Assembly (NCBI GenBank): GCA_963701375.1
Contig: CAVOZT010000002.1
Span: forward strand, 1-64,000
Direction of reading: 5' to 3'
Length of the DNA stretch: 64,000 bases
Source of the DNA: CAVXTF01 sp963701375
GTDB lineage: Bacteria; Actinomycetota; Acidimicrobiia; Acidimicrobiales; CAVXTF01
This document shows, piece by piece, positions 43,041-51,330 of this stretch (position 1 is its first letter; each line of letters starts with the position of its first letter). The translations under genes were made by a program, and so were the position numbers. Under the pieces are notes generated by a model. It was not told where the DNA came from. It did no database searches and was given only the letters and a program-made list of their open reading frames with translations.

Positions 43041-44567
43041 TCAACCGGTGCAGGGCGTCGGGTTCCAAGGCTCCGTCTGCGTGTTGGTGACCACATTGGG
43101 AGGCGGTGGCTGCGACGTCGAGGTGGTCGAGCCGGTTCCTGCGCTCGATGCTGCACTTTGCACGCCTGCGAAGGACGATCCGACCGTGAAGATGATCGAG
43201 TCCCCGGTGAGAGCAGAATCGACGGCGATCTGAGTGCCACCCGATATGGAAGCGGCAAATTGCTGGGCCAAAGCCTTGTGCCCCGGGGCGTACTGAACCT
43301 GGCTGGTCACGTAGCTGTACGAAGATGCGTCACCGGTCCCCGTCACCGTGTAACCGGCTTTGTGGAGGTCGCCTGAGACCGTCGCGGCGAGCCCGGACGT
43401 ACCGTCACCGTTGAGCACGTCGACGCGGATGGACGATGCGGGCACCTTGGTGGAGCTTGTCGTGCCCGTCGATTTCGAACCGGACGGTTTCGTCGCTCCG
43501 TAAGCGTTGAACTGACCGATCATGGAGCTCGCATAAGGCTGCGCCGCCTGCAGGACTTGAGCGCCGCCGGACGTCGTGAACTCTGTCGTCGGCAACGTCT
43601 CGGTCTTGAGCGCGTTGACCCCGACGCCGTGGAACCCTTCCGCCAGTCCGAGGAGCTGTCCCTTGAAGGCCTTGCTGACCGTTATGTCCGACGTGATCGC
43701 ACCCAGGAACGCATTGATCGAGAACGGGTCGGTGATCTTCTGGTGTGACCGGGTGATCAGCGATCTGAAGAAGACATCCTGGCGTTGGATGCGACTGAAG
43801 TCGCTCTGGACGTCCGCATTCCAGGTGCCGTTCTGCTCGTAGTAGAGATGGCGGCTACGGACGAGTCCGAGAGCCTGTGCCCCGTTAACGAGCTGGCAGC
43901 CCGTCCTGGTTATGTTCAGACCGCTGTAGGCGTCCTTGACCGGCATCGGAAAATCGAGGTACAGGCCGCCCAGCGAGTTGACGACTCCCTGCAGGCCCGG
44001 GAAGTTGATCTCGGCGAAATCGTTTATGGGTATGCCCAGGTCGTTCTCGATGGTCTGTACCAGCAGGCTCGGTCCGTTGTTGAATGCGGAATTGATCCTG
44101 TTCATCCCCGAGATCCCGGCGACGTTGCCAGGGATGTTCACCCAGAGGTCACGAGGGATCGACATGAGCAACACCTGATGGGTGGCGGGTACGACGCGTG
44201 CCACGATCGTGACGTCGCTGCGCTGCCCCGTCTGCGACTGCGCGCTGCCGAACTGCGAAGCCTGTGACGAGTTGTCCACGAACTGCCGCGAGTCCGACCC
44301 GATGAGAAGAACCGTGAACGGCTGGCCCGGTGCCGCCGCGACGCAGGTAGCGCAGTTAGCCGTCTTAACCTGATTGAGCCGGTAGTTCACGTACACGATC
44401 GTCGCGACCACGAGCATTACGAGGATCAGGAGCAACGATCCGAGCGCGATGAATGCGCGTTTCGGCCAACGGCGGACCGGACGCATGCCGTGGCGGCCGC
44501 GCCGGAGCGCCTTTTTGGATCCGCGGCGAGCCGGCGGAGCTTGGGGAGGGGGCGCGACGATGGTCAC
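43041..44567 (-). CDS. LytR-CpsA-Psr (LCP) family cell-wall glycopolymer ligase with LytR_C domain
   Basis: LCP proteins attach glycopolymers to peptidoglycan outside the cell. A basic cytoplasmic N-terminus is followed by one membrane span (FIALGSLLLILVMLVVATIVYV, about 38-60). The LCP domain (about 80-300) has VLLIGSDSRQ, GQRSDVTIVARV, MSIPRDLWVNIPG, NRINSAFNNG and LVRSRHLYYE. A LytR_C domain (about 385-460) starts IRVDVLNGDGTSGLA. The C-terminus is Ser/Thr/Pro-rich. A TAGAAT -10 box nine bases before GTG 44567 suggests a near-leaderless mRNA. Confidence 0.9.
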   Translation of the reverse strand: MTIVAPPPQAPPARRGSKKALRRGRHGMRPVRRWPKRAFIALGSLLLILVMLVVATIVYVNYRLNQVKTANCATCVAAAPGQPFTVLLIGSDSRQFVDNSSQASQFGSAQSQTGQRSDVTIVARVVPATHQVLLMSIPRDLWVNIPGNVAGISGMNRINSAFNNGPSLLVQTIENDLGIPINDFAEINFPGLQGVVNSLGGLYLDFPMPVKDAYSGLNITRTGCQLVNGAQALGLVRSRHLYYEQNGTWNADVQSDFSRIQRQDVFFRSLITRSHQKITDPFSINAFLGAITSDITVSKAFKGQLLGLAEGFHGVGVNALKTETLPTTEFTTSGGAQVLQAAQPYASSMIGQFNAYGATKPSGSKSTGTTSSTKVPASSIRVDVLNGDGTSGLAATVSGDLHKAGYTVTGTGDASSYSYVTSQVQYAPGHKALAQQFAASISGGTQIAVDSALTGDSIIFTVGSSFAGVQSAASSAGTGSTTSTSQPPPPNVVTNTQTEPWNPTPCTG

Positions 44568-44654
44568 GAGACCACGATTCTACCGGGGCCCAACCGCTGA
44601 AATGGGTCATGCTGCTCGAGGGGACGACCCGTCGTTGCAGGTCATGGCAGGTCA

Positions 44655-44700
44655 TGAGGTTTCGCGCTGATGGGGTTTCGCGCTATGGGGTTTCGCTCTA
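44655..44700. repeat. Tandem repeat, three units of 15-16 bp
   Basis: Units are TGAGGTTTCGCGCTGA (44655-44670), TGGGGTTTCGCGCTA (44671-44685) and TGGGGTTTCGCTCTA (44686-44700). A partial doublet GTCATGGCAG/GTCATGAG precedes them. The array spans the stop of the ABC-F gene and the gap to the LCP gene. Confidence 0.7.
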
Positions 44701-46368
44701 GGGAAGCTCGAAGCGCCTCGTCAGGTGAACCTGTTCGAGCAAGCGCCTGTCGTGGGATACGAGCACGATCGTTCCTCCGAACGACTCGAGCGCACTCTCG
44801 AGCTGCTCGATCGCCGGGAGATCGAGGTGGTTGGTCGGTTCGTCGAGCACCAACAGGTTCACCCCGCGCGCCTGGAAGGTAGCGAGCTCGGCGCGCGTTC
44901 GTTCGCCGGGTGAGAGTGAGGCTCCCGAGCGAGTCACGTGGTCTGCTCCGAGACCGAACTTTGCGAGCAGGGTCCGTGCTTCGGTCGTGGTCAGTCCCAA
45001 CCGCGCGGACACCGCCTCGAGCAACGTCGTTGCCTGGGAAAGCGCACGGCGTTCTTGGCCGAGCTCGCCCACGACCACTCCCGGTCCCAGATGCCGTGCG
45101 CCCTCGGCAAGTGGTATCCGACCGAGCATCGCGGCAACGAGGGTCGACTTGCCGGCGCCATTCCTTCCCACGACAGCGAGACGGTCGCCCCACGAGATCT
45201 GCAGGTCGATCGGACCCAGCCGGAACTCGCCGCGGACGATCACGGCGCGGTCGAGCCGCGCGACGACGTCACCGGATCGTTGCGTCTCGTTGATCGTGAA
45301 ACGTAGTTGCCAACCTTCCCATGGCTTGTCGACGACCTCGAGGCGCTCCGCTTCGCGCTCTGTCCGCCTTGCGCGTGACGCCAACTTCTCGGTGCGGTTG
45401 ATGCGGAAGTCGCGCTGCGCCTTGTCGTTGTCCCGCGGAGCGCGCTGCTCTCTTTTGACTCCGGTCGTCGCCCAGTCGCGCTCGCGCGTCGCTCGCGCCT
45501 CCAGTCCCCGTTTGCGCGTTTCGTAAAGGGCGTAAGCCTCCTCGGCATGACGTCTCGCGGTTTCTCGCTCCTCCTCGTAGGCGCGCCACCCTCCCTCGAA
45601 GAGACTCGAGGTGTGATCGTGCTCGTCGAGCTCGAGAACCGCGGTCACCGTGCGTTCCAGAAACGCCCTGTCGTGCGACACGACCACCGTCGCGCCTCTG
45701 CGCGATCCCACGAGCTCCTCGAGGCGTGCGAGCCCTTCGAAGTCAAGATCGTTGGTCGGCTCGTCGAGCAGAAGGATGTCGGCGGGCGAGAGCGCTACTG
45801 CGGCGAGCGCGAGCTTCGCCGCCTCTCCTCCCGAGAGGACAGAAGTTTCACGGTCGGCGAGCTCGACCAAGCCTGAGTCAGAGAGCACCTTTTGCACTTC
45901 GCGATCCGGGTCTGTACCGAAGGCGGCCACGTGCTCGAGTGCGGCCGCGTAACGGTCGGCGGCGCCACGCTCGTTCGCCCCGAATGCCAGAGCGGCTTGC
46001 CTGAGCTCTTCCTCGGCCGCTTCGATCCCGCTTCTTCGCACGAGCGCCTCGCGCACGGTCTCGTTCCGGCCCTCGTCCGCCCCACGTTCCTGGTCCACGT
46101 AGACGCAAGATGCACCGGGCGGCGAAAGCTCGACGGTGCCCGAGTCGGGGATCTCGATTCCTGCGAGCACCTTGAGAAGCGTCGACTTCCCGACACCGTT
46201 AGGCCCAACGACGCCCAGGCACGTCTCGGTCCCGATGGTGAGCGACACACGATTGAGAACTGGCTCCGCGCCGCGGTCAAGGCTCACGTTCCTGCATACG
46301 AGGGTCGCCATCGTCGATGTGGCGCCTTGCGCGACGGTTCTAGAAAGGGAATTGGAGCGGGCGGGCAT
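44698..46368 (-). CDS. ABC-F family ATPase
   Basis: Soluble protein with two ABC domains and no membrane part, of the ribosome-associated ABC-F family (translation factors or antibiotic-resistance proteins). NBD1 has the Walker A GPNGVGKSTLLK, signature LSGGEAAKLALA and Walker B ILLLDEPTNDLD. NBD2 has GRNGAGKSTLVA, SLSPGERTRAELA and LLVLDEPTNHLD. A charged linker (about 240-330) separates them. The start is ATG 46368 with GGAGG five bases upstream, giving 556 aa. ATG 46311 would match the shorter family N-terminus but has no ribosome binding site. Subfamily not assigned. Confidence 0.93.
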   Translation of the reverse strand: MPARSNSLSRTVAQGATSTMATLVCRNVSLDRGAEPVLNRVSLTIGTETCLGVVGPNGVGKSTLLKVLAGIEIPDSGTVELSPPGASCVYVDQERGADEGRNETVREALVRRSGIEAAEEELRQAALAFGANERGAADRYAAALEHVAAFGTDPDREVQKVLSDSGLVELADRETSVLSGGEAAKLALAAVALSPADILLLDEPTNDLDFEGLARLEELVGSRRGATVVVSHDRAFLERTVTAVLELDEHDHTSSLFEGGWRAYEEERETARRHAEEAYALYETRKRGLEARATRERDWATTGVKREQRAPRDNDKAQRDFRINRTEKLASRARRTEREAERLEVVDKPWEGWQLRFTINETQRSGDVVARLDRAVIVRGEFRLGPIDLQISWGDRLAVVGRNGAGKSTLVAAMLGRIPLAEGARHLGPGVVVGELGQERRALSQATTLLEAVSARLGLTTTEARTLLAKFGLGADHVTRSGASLSPGERTRAELATFQARGVNLLVLDEPTNHLDLPAIEQLESALESFGGTIVLVSHDRRLLEQVHLTRRFELP

Positions 46369-46403
46369 TTCAACCTCCGGACGAAAACGGTTCTGATCGG
46401 GCG

Positions 46404-46448
46404 GCGCTTCGAGGCGCTAATCACCGCAGCGCTTCGAGGCGCTAATCA
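46404..46448. repeat. Direct repeat of 20 bp, two perfect copies, upstream of the ABC-F gene
   Basis: GCGCTTCGAGGCGCTAATCA occurs at 46404-46423 and 46429-46448, separated by CCGCA (period 25). Each copy contains a small inverted repeat (GCGC-N6-GCGC). The pair lies 36-80 bases upstream of the ABC-F start on the minus strand, where a regulator could bind. Confidence 0.65.
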
Positions 46449-46544
46449 GGATGGAGGCGTCCGAGATCAACCCACGAATAACAGGTTAACCGACTCCGAT
46501 AGCTCGGCCTTCAGCTTGTCGCCCGTTCAGGTCGCGGGCTTTGC

Positions 46545-47309
46545 TCAGATACCGCCGCTCGCCACGACCATCGCACCACCGTCGATCACGAGGACGTGTC
46601 CCGTTATCCACGAGGCGGCGTCGGAGACCAGGAACAGACCCGCCTTGGCGATGTCTTCTGGCTCACCGAGCCGCTTGAGCGGCAATCGACGAGCCACCGC
46701 CTCTCCGGCCGGCTCCCATAGCGCTCTCGCGAAGTCCGTCTTCACGAGGCCCGGTGCGAGCGCGTTGACACGCACCTTGGGACCGAGCTCGCCGGCGAGC
46801 TGCCGCGTGAGGTGTGCGAGGGCGGCCTTCGTCACGTTGTACCAACCGATCCCCGGCTCGACCGACAGCCCACCTACAGAAGAGATGTTGAGCACCGCCC
46901 CACCGCGCTCGCTCATCGACGCGCGCCACGCGAGCTGCGTCCAGTGAAGTACGGCCTCTTGGTTGACGAGCACGGTCTTTCGCACCTGTGAAGGCTCGAT
47001 GTCGATGATCGGCCCGAAGTACGGATTGGTCGCGGCGTTGTTGACCAGGATGTCGAGCGATCCGAAGCGCTCGACCGTCGCTTCGACGCATGCGTCCGCC
47101 TGCTCGGGATCGCCGGCGTTCGCGGCGTGCCAGGCGACCTCTCCACCCTCTGCTTCGATCTCTGCGGCAGCAATCTCCAAAGCGTCGGGCTTTCGAGACG
47201 ACAGCATGACCTTCGCGCCCGACTGCGCGAAACAGCCCGCAATGGCCCTTCCGATCCCCCGGCTCGCGCCGGTGACGAGGGCGACCTTCCCATCCAGACG
47301 GAGCTCCAC
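46545..47309 (-). CDS. Short-chain dehydrogenase/reductase
   Basis: A 254-aa classical SDR, NAD(P)-dependent; substrate unknown. It shows VALVTGASRGIGRAIAG (cofactor loop), ILVNNAATNPYFGP, the catalytic Ser in NISSVGG and GWYNVTKAALAHLTRQLA (YxxxK), VRVNALAPGLVKTDF and the C-terminal GHVLVIDGGAMVV. The Arg in SSRKPDALE suggests NADP preference (inference). I chose GTG 47309; a longer frame reaches 48011 but reads through repeats. It resembles FabG/DHRS4-type members. Confidence 0.9.
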   Translation of the reverse strand: MELRLDGKVALVTGASRGIGRAIAGCFAQSGAKVMLSSRKPDALEIAAAEIEAEGGEVAWHAANAGDPEQADACVEATVERFGSLDILVNNAATNPYFGPIIDIEPSQVRKTVLVNQEAVLHWTQLAWRASMSERGGAVLNISSVGGLSVEPGIGWYNVTKAALAHLTRQLAGELGPKVRVNALAPGLVKTDFARALWEPAGEAVARRLPLKRLGEPEDIAKAGLFLVSDAASWITGHVLVIDGGAMVVASGGI

Positions 47310-47321
47310 GAACGAACCATA
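47310..47321 (-). promoter_or_regulatory. -10 box of a probable leaderless SDR transcript
   Basis: On the minus strand TATGGT (47321-47316) is followed by six bases and GTG 47309. It touches the first unit of the 25-bp tandem repeat. Confidence 0.4.
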
Positions 47322-47393
47322 CGGCCTTGCCACCTTTGGTGGCGTACGGCCTTGCCACCTTTGGCGGCGCACGGCCTTGCCACCTTTGGCTGC
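47321..47393. repeat. Tandem repeat of 25 bp, three units, with palindromic core
   Basis: Units at 47321-47345, 47346-47370 and 47371-47393 share ACGGCCTTGCCACCTTTGG. In unit 1 the core GCCACC-TTT-GGTGGC is a perfect inverted repeat; units 2 and 3 carry one or more changes. The array lies in the divergent gap between the SDR and the DUF255 gene, directly upstream of the SDR -10 box. Confidence 0.8.
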
Positions 47394-47549
47394 ACGGCGT
47401 CCCCACGTTCCGGTGCGGTGCGGGGCTGGGCGGCGCTCAACCTGCTCGCCACGTCCTCTCGTCGTAACATCCACGCGAGCTATGGGCGGTACCTCAAATT
47501 CGAGCGGCATCACCGGCGGTAGGCGCGACCACCGGCAGGTCGGGGCAGG

Positions 47550-49706
47550 GTGAACAGGCTCGCCTCGGAGCCGAGCCCCTACCTGCGTCAGCACGCCGAC
47601 AATCCGGTCGACTGGTACCCATGGGGAGAGGAGGCCTTTGCTCTCGCCCGGGAGACGGACAGGCCGGTGCTCCTGTCGGTCGGTTACTCCGCGTGTCACT
47701 GGTGCCACGTGATGGCGCACGAGTCGTTCGAAGACTCTGTCACGGCGTCTGAGATCAACTCCGCGTTCGTGGCCGTAAAGGTCGACCGCGAGGAGCGTCC
47801 CGACGTGGACGCCGTGTACATGGAAGCGGTGCAGGCCATGAGCGGCCGAGGCGGGTGGCCGATGACGGTCTTCCTGACGCCGGACGGGCGGCCTTTCTTC
47901 GCGGGCACCTACTTCCCCGACAAGGAAACACACGGGATGCCGAGCTTCCGTCGCGTCCTGGCGGCGATCGGCGAGGCGTGGAAGCAGAGGCGCGGCGAGA
48001 TCGAGGCGCAAGCCGACGAACTGTCGGACTCCGTCCGCCGGCGCGCTGCTCTAGCCGACCAACTGCTGGCGCGAAGTGGCCCAGCAGAGGGAGGTGCCGG
48101 AGAGCCTGCTGAGGCCCTAGGCCCGCGATGGGCGGAGGTCTCGAACCGGCTGATGGACCAGGCGATGGCCGAGATCGCCGCACGCTTTGACGCTCGTAAC
48201 GGTGGTGTCGGGCCGGCGCCGAAGTTCCCCCAGACCGCCCTCATCGAGCTCTGCCTTCACCACTATCGCCACGGCAAGGATCCGAGCTCTCTCGCCGTCG
48301 CGACCACGACGCTCGAGGCAATGGCAGCAGGTGGCATCTACGACCACCTCGGAGGGGGCTTCTCCCGCTACTCGACCGACGACACGTGGACGGTCCCGCA
48401 CTTCGAGAAGATGCTCTACGACCAGGCGGGCCTCGTAAGCGCCTACCTGCACGCATGGCAGCTGACGCACGATCCCGGTTTCGTCCAGGTGGTGGAAGAG
48501 ACGATCGGGTACGTGCTCAGGGACCTCAGGGCTTCTGGCGTCGCGGGCCTGTGCGCCGCGGAGGACGCCGACTCCGAGGGTGTGGAGGGCTTGTTCTACA
48601 CATGGACCCCCGAGGAGATACGAGCCGTTCTGCCACCTGACCTCTCTTCTGCGGCTACCGACTGGTACGGCGTCTCGAAGAGCGGCAACTTCGAGGGAAG
48701 GTCGATACTCAGGCGGCCGATGGGGTCGTCGCTCGAGCGACCGCCCGACGTCGAGCGCGCCCGGGCGGAGCTCTTCGAGGCAAGGTCGAAACGCATAAAG
48801 CCGGGGCGCGACGACAAGGTGCTCACCGAGTGGAACGCCATGTTCGTCTCCGCGCTCGCCCAGGCTGCGGCGGCCACCGGGCGCCAGGACTGGGCCGACG
48901 AGGCGGTTGCCATCGGGCGGTTCCTGCTTTCCGACCTGCGCCGGTCCGACGGGCGATTCATGCGTTCGTGGCAGGACGGCAGCGCGCGACACCTGGCGTA
49001 CTCGGCGGACTACGCGTGGGTCGTCGACTGCTTCACGCGGCTCGGCGAGCTGACGGGAAAGAGCGAGTGGCTCGAGCACGCGTCGAGTGCGGCGTTCGAC
49101 ATGCTGAGGCTCTTCTCCGACGAAAAAACAGGGGCACTCTGGAGCACGGGGTCCGACGCCGATCCGATCCTCGTCCGCCCCGTCGACTTGCTGGACGACG
49201 CAACCCCGTCGGCTGCCTCCGTCGCCGCAGCCGCGATGCTCAGGCTCGGCGCGCTCACCGGAGAGCAACGTCTGGTCAGTTCTGCGGAACGCGCTCTCTC
49301 GTTGCTGGTCCCTTTGGGGTCGGATCACCCGCTCGCAGTAGCCAACGGCATCGCGGCCATGACGCTCGCGGGCGGTGGCGTCCTCGAAGTCGTGATAGCC
49401 GGAGACCGACCGGATCTTCTCGACTGCGTCCGCGGTCGTTACGAGCCGGACGCGGTGGTGGCTTGGGGTGAGAGGACATCCTCGCCACTCTGGGAAGGCA
49501 GGCCCGACGGCGCCGCATTCGTCTGCCACCTCAACACCTGCCTCGCGCCGGCTACCGACGTGGACGTGCTGACGCGTCAACTCGACACGGAAGGGGCGAG
49601 GAGTGATCCGGTGAGAGCGATGTCCGGGCCGCTCAGCTGGACCGGCGACGGTGCTGCCGATGCATCCACGCTTCTCGCTTCGCCCGAAGGCAGAGTTTCC
49701 GGATGA
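47550..49706 (+). CDS. DUF255 (YyaL/SPATA20-like) thioredoxin-domain protein
   Basis: The family combines an N-terminal thioredoxin-like domain with an (alpha/alpha)6-type domain; its function is not settled. The 718-aa product begins NRLASEPSPYLRQHADNPVDWYPWGEEAF and carries the CxxC in GYSACHWCHVMAHESFED. It also has VKVDREERPDVDAVYM, GGWPMTVFLTPDGRPFFAGTYFP, and later GGGFSRYSTDDTWTVPHFEKMLYDQA and AEDADSEGVEGLFYTWTPEE. The start is GTG 47550. It overlaps the next gene by four bases. Confidence 0.93.
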   Translation: MNRLASEPSPYLRQHADNPVDWYPWGEEAFALARETDRPVLLSVGYSACHWCHVMAHESFEDSVTASEINSAFVAVKVDREERPDVDAVYMEAVQAMSGRGGWPMTVFLTPDGRPFFAGTYFPDKETHGMPSFRRVLAAIGEAWKQRRGEIEAQADELSDSVRRRAALADQLLARSGPAEGGAGEPAEALGPRWAEVSNRLMDQAMAEIAARFDARNGGVGPAPKFPQTALIELCLHHYRHGKDPSSLAVATTTLEAMAAGGIYDHLGGGFSRYSTDDTWTVPHFEKMLYDQAGLVSAYLHAWQLTHDPGFVQVVEETIGYVLRDLRASGVAGLCAAEDADSEGVEGLFYTWTPEEIRAVLPPDLSSAATDWYGVSKSGNFEGRSILRRPMGSSLERPPDVERARAELFEARSKRIKPGRDDKVLTEWNAMFVSALAQAAAATGRQDWADEAVAIGRFLLSDLRRSDGRFMRSWQDGSARHLAYSADYAWVVDCFTRLGELTGKSEWLEHASSAAFDMLRLFSDEKTGALWSTGSDADPILVRPVDLLDDATPSAASVAAAAMLRLGALTGEQRLVSSAERALSLLVPLGSDHPLAVANGIAAMTLAGGGVLEVVIAGDRPDLLDCVRGRYEPDAVVAWGERTSSPLWEGRPDGAAFVCHLNTCLAPATDVDVLTRQLDTEGARSDPVRAMSGPLSWTGDGAADASTLLASPEGRVSG

Positions 49707-50425
49707 GCACGTACGAGACCGTCGAGGACAAGTTGCCGAGCACCAAGACGCTTCACCACAAGCCCATCCGGACGAGGGCGCTCCACGCGAGGACCCAGGA
49801 GGCCCGGCGTTACATGGTGTTAGCGAGCAGTCCCGACGACATCGTCGGCGTTGACATGCGATCGGGTGCGATGGCGCGCTTGCGCGTGACACCGTTCGCT
49901 GAGCAAAGGTCGGAGCTCAAGGCGTTCGACCTCATCGAGGCCAATCTCTCCGCTGACCCAGAGCGCGACGACCTGGCTCACCCCGAAGCCGTCTCTGTCA
50001 CCGGCTTTCCCGAGGTCGTCGGCTCCGCACCCAAGCGCCAAGCGCGCCGCCGCCTCAGAGCCCTGGTCGCCCCCAACGAGCGTCACCTGCTCGGATTTGC
50101 GGGATCGGCGGCCCCTTACTGGGAGTTCCGGGGTATGCGTCCGTCGCTCGCTTTAGTGGCGCCTGCGCTCGGACCTCTTTTGTTCCGCCGCCAGACCGAC
50201 GACACGGTCTGGGCGCGCTTCGGGTGGTCGCGGAGCGACAACTGGCTACCCGTGGAGGACGATCGCTCGATCTCGTGCCTCTGGGCGGCCGGCCGCGAAA
50301 AGCTGACGGGCAAGGACCTTGCAGCAGCCATCGGCTTTCGTCCCAGGTACTTGTTGGTCGCCCTGACCCCGCCTCGCGTGGGCCACTGCTACAAGACGAT
50401 CGTGGCTCTTCTGCCGAGGCCGTAA
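49703..50425 (+). CDS. Hypothetical protein coupled to the DUF255 gene
   Basis: A 240-aa soluble protein that I do not recognise. It starts at ATG 49703 inside the DUF255 stop (ATGA), so translation is coupled. Features: a basic N-terminal part (KPIRTRALHARTQEARRYMVL), DDIVGVDMRSGAMARLRV, an Arg-rich KRQARRRLRAL, and WEFRGMRPSLALVAP with later VWARFGWSRSDNWLPVEDD, ending in a strand-rich RPRYLLVALTPPRVGHCYKTIVALLP. No signal peptide or membrane segment is present. Confidence 0.75.
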   Translation: MSTYETVEDKLPSTKTLHHKPIRTRALHARTQEARRYMVLASSPDDIVGVDMRSGAMARLRVTPFAEQRSELKAFDLIEANLSADPERDDLAHPEAVSVTGFPEVVGSAPKRQARRRLRALVAPNERHLLGFAGSAAPYWEFRGMRPSLALVAPALGPLLFRRQTDDTVWARFGWSRSDNWLPVEDDRSISCLWAAGREKLTGKDLAAAIGFRPRYLLVALTPPRVGHCYKTIVALLPRP

Positions 50426-50455
50426 GGCGTCGCAGGGCCGCCGATGGCGCCGCTC

Positions 50456-51145
50456 CTAGTGACCGTTTCGGCTGGCGGCGATCCGTCCCGACGCGAGGTC
50501 CTCGGCCATCGCCCAGCCGAAGACAACGAGACGGTCGCCTCGGGCGCAGTTCATCTCTGCGAGCAGCTCCACGACCTCTGAGTCGGGTTCGCTGACCTTG
50601 GGACCGCCATGGTCGAGGGCACCGGTCGTGGAACCATCGCCTGCGAGAACGAAGGTCCTGTCGTCGATGCGGGCCTCGGCCCCGAATCGCTTGGCGAGAC
50701 GGCGCGCCCACGCCCTTTCCTCACCGGAAGCCTTGTGCCCCGGCCTCGGAACGACATCGGACAACCCGGAGAACGCCCAGAAACCTTCGGGAGCAGCGAT
50801 TCTGGTCCCGACCAGGACGTCTTCGTCCGGGAAGGCCAACAGAGCTCTCCGGTATTGGTCGGCCATGAGGTGGCGGAGGACCGAGTCGGCCTTGGCGGTT
50901 CGGTCGATCGAGGCCAAGCCCACGAGAAGAGACGGGGTTCCCCCGATCCGCTCGAGTGTGCAGAACGAGTACCCGCGCAGCTTCTTGCCCTCGCGAACGT
51001 GGGTGATCAGAACCCACTCCTCGCGCTGCTTCGAAAGGAACCCGACTTCGAACTGCGGATCACGCTCTGAGCAGAGGTCGCCCATCTCGGCGAGCTCCGC
51101 GTCGCTCAGTGAAGTGCAGTCCTTCGTATCGACTTCAAACGGCAT
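50456..51145 (-). CDS. Conserved hypothetical protein, possibly GNAT-like
   Basis: A 229-aa protein starting at ATG 51145 with GGAG six bases upstream. The order of elements recalls a GNAT acetyltransferase fold: LSDAELAEMGDLCSERDPQFEVGFL, WVLITHVREGKKLRGYSFCTLERIGG, LLVGLASIDRT, then a helix and LLAFPDEDVLVGTRIAAPEGFWAFSGLSDV. I cannot point to a convincing acetyl-CoA loop (Q/RxxGxG/A), so the call is tentative. It lies 185 bases downstream of the dnaE stop and is separately preceded by its own ribosome site. Confidence 0.6.
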   Translation of the reverse strand: MPFEVDTKDCTSLSDAELAEMGDLCSERDPQFEVGFLSKQREEWVLITHVREGKKLRGYSFCTLERIGGTPSLLVGLASIDRTAKADSVLRHLMADQYRRALLAFPDEDVLVGTRIAAPEGFWAFSGLSDVVPRPGHKASGEERAWARRLAKRFGAEARIDDRTFVLAGDGSTTGALDHGGPKVSEPDSEVVELLAEMNCARGDRLVVFGWAMAEDLASGRIAASRNGH

Positions 51146-51330
51146 CGCCTGCTCCGTCCTCGTCCGGATGTGTCCCCCTACGGCTACCAGGTGGCGTGCT
51201 GAAGACCGTCGTCTGGAACGCAGGGCCTACAAGAGTTTACGGGAAAGGCGCTACACAGGCACATCCGGGCAGGTTGTGGCCGCTAGACGCCACCTTCGGA
51301 CGGAGCCCGGATACTCGATCGGAACCTTCG

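Noticed and set aside
47321..47393. 25-bp repeats considered as a CRISPR array
   Set aside because: The units are directly abutting with no spacers, and there are no cas genes.
47310..48011. Extended SDR frame reaching 48011
   Set aside because: The extension is a readthrough of the 25-bp repeats and of DUF255 antisense; the classical SDR N-terminus begins at 47309.
48117..49892. 591-aa minus-strand ORF opposite the DUF255 gene
   Set aside because: Shadow: the opposite strand encodes a complete DUF255 protein with catalytic motifs.
49843..50455. Terminator hairpin between the 49.7-kb and 50.5-kb genes
   Set aside because: Only a weak GGCG/CGCC pairing with a long loop lies in the 30-base gap; not convincing.
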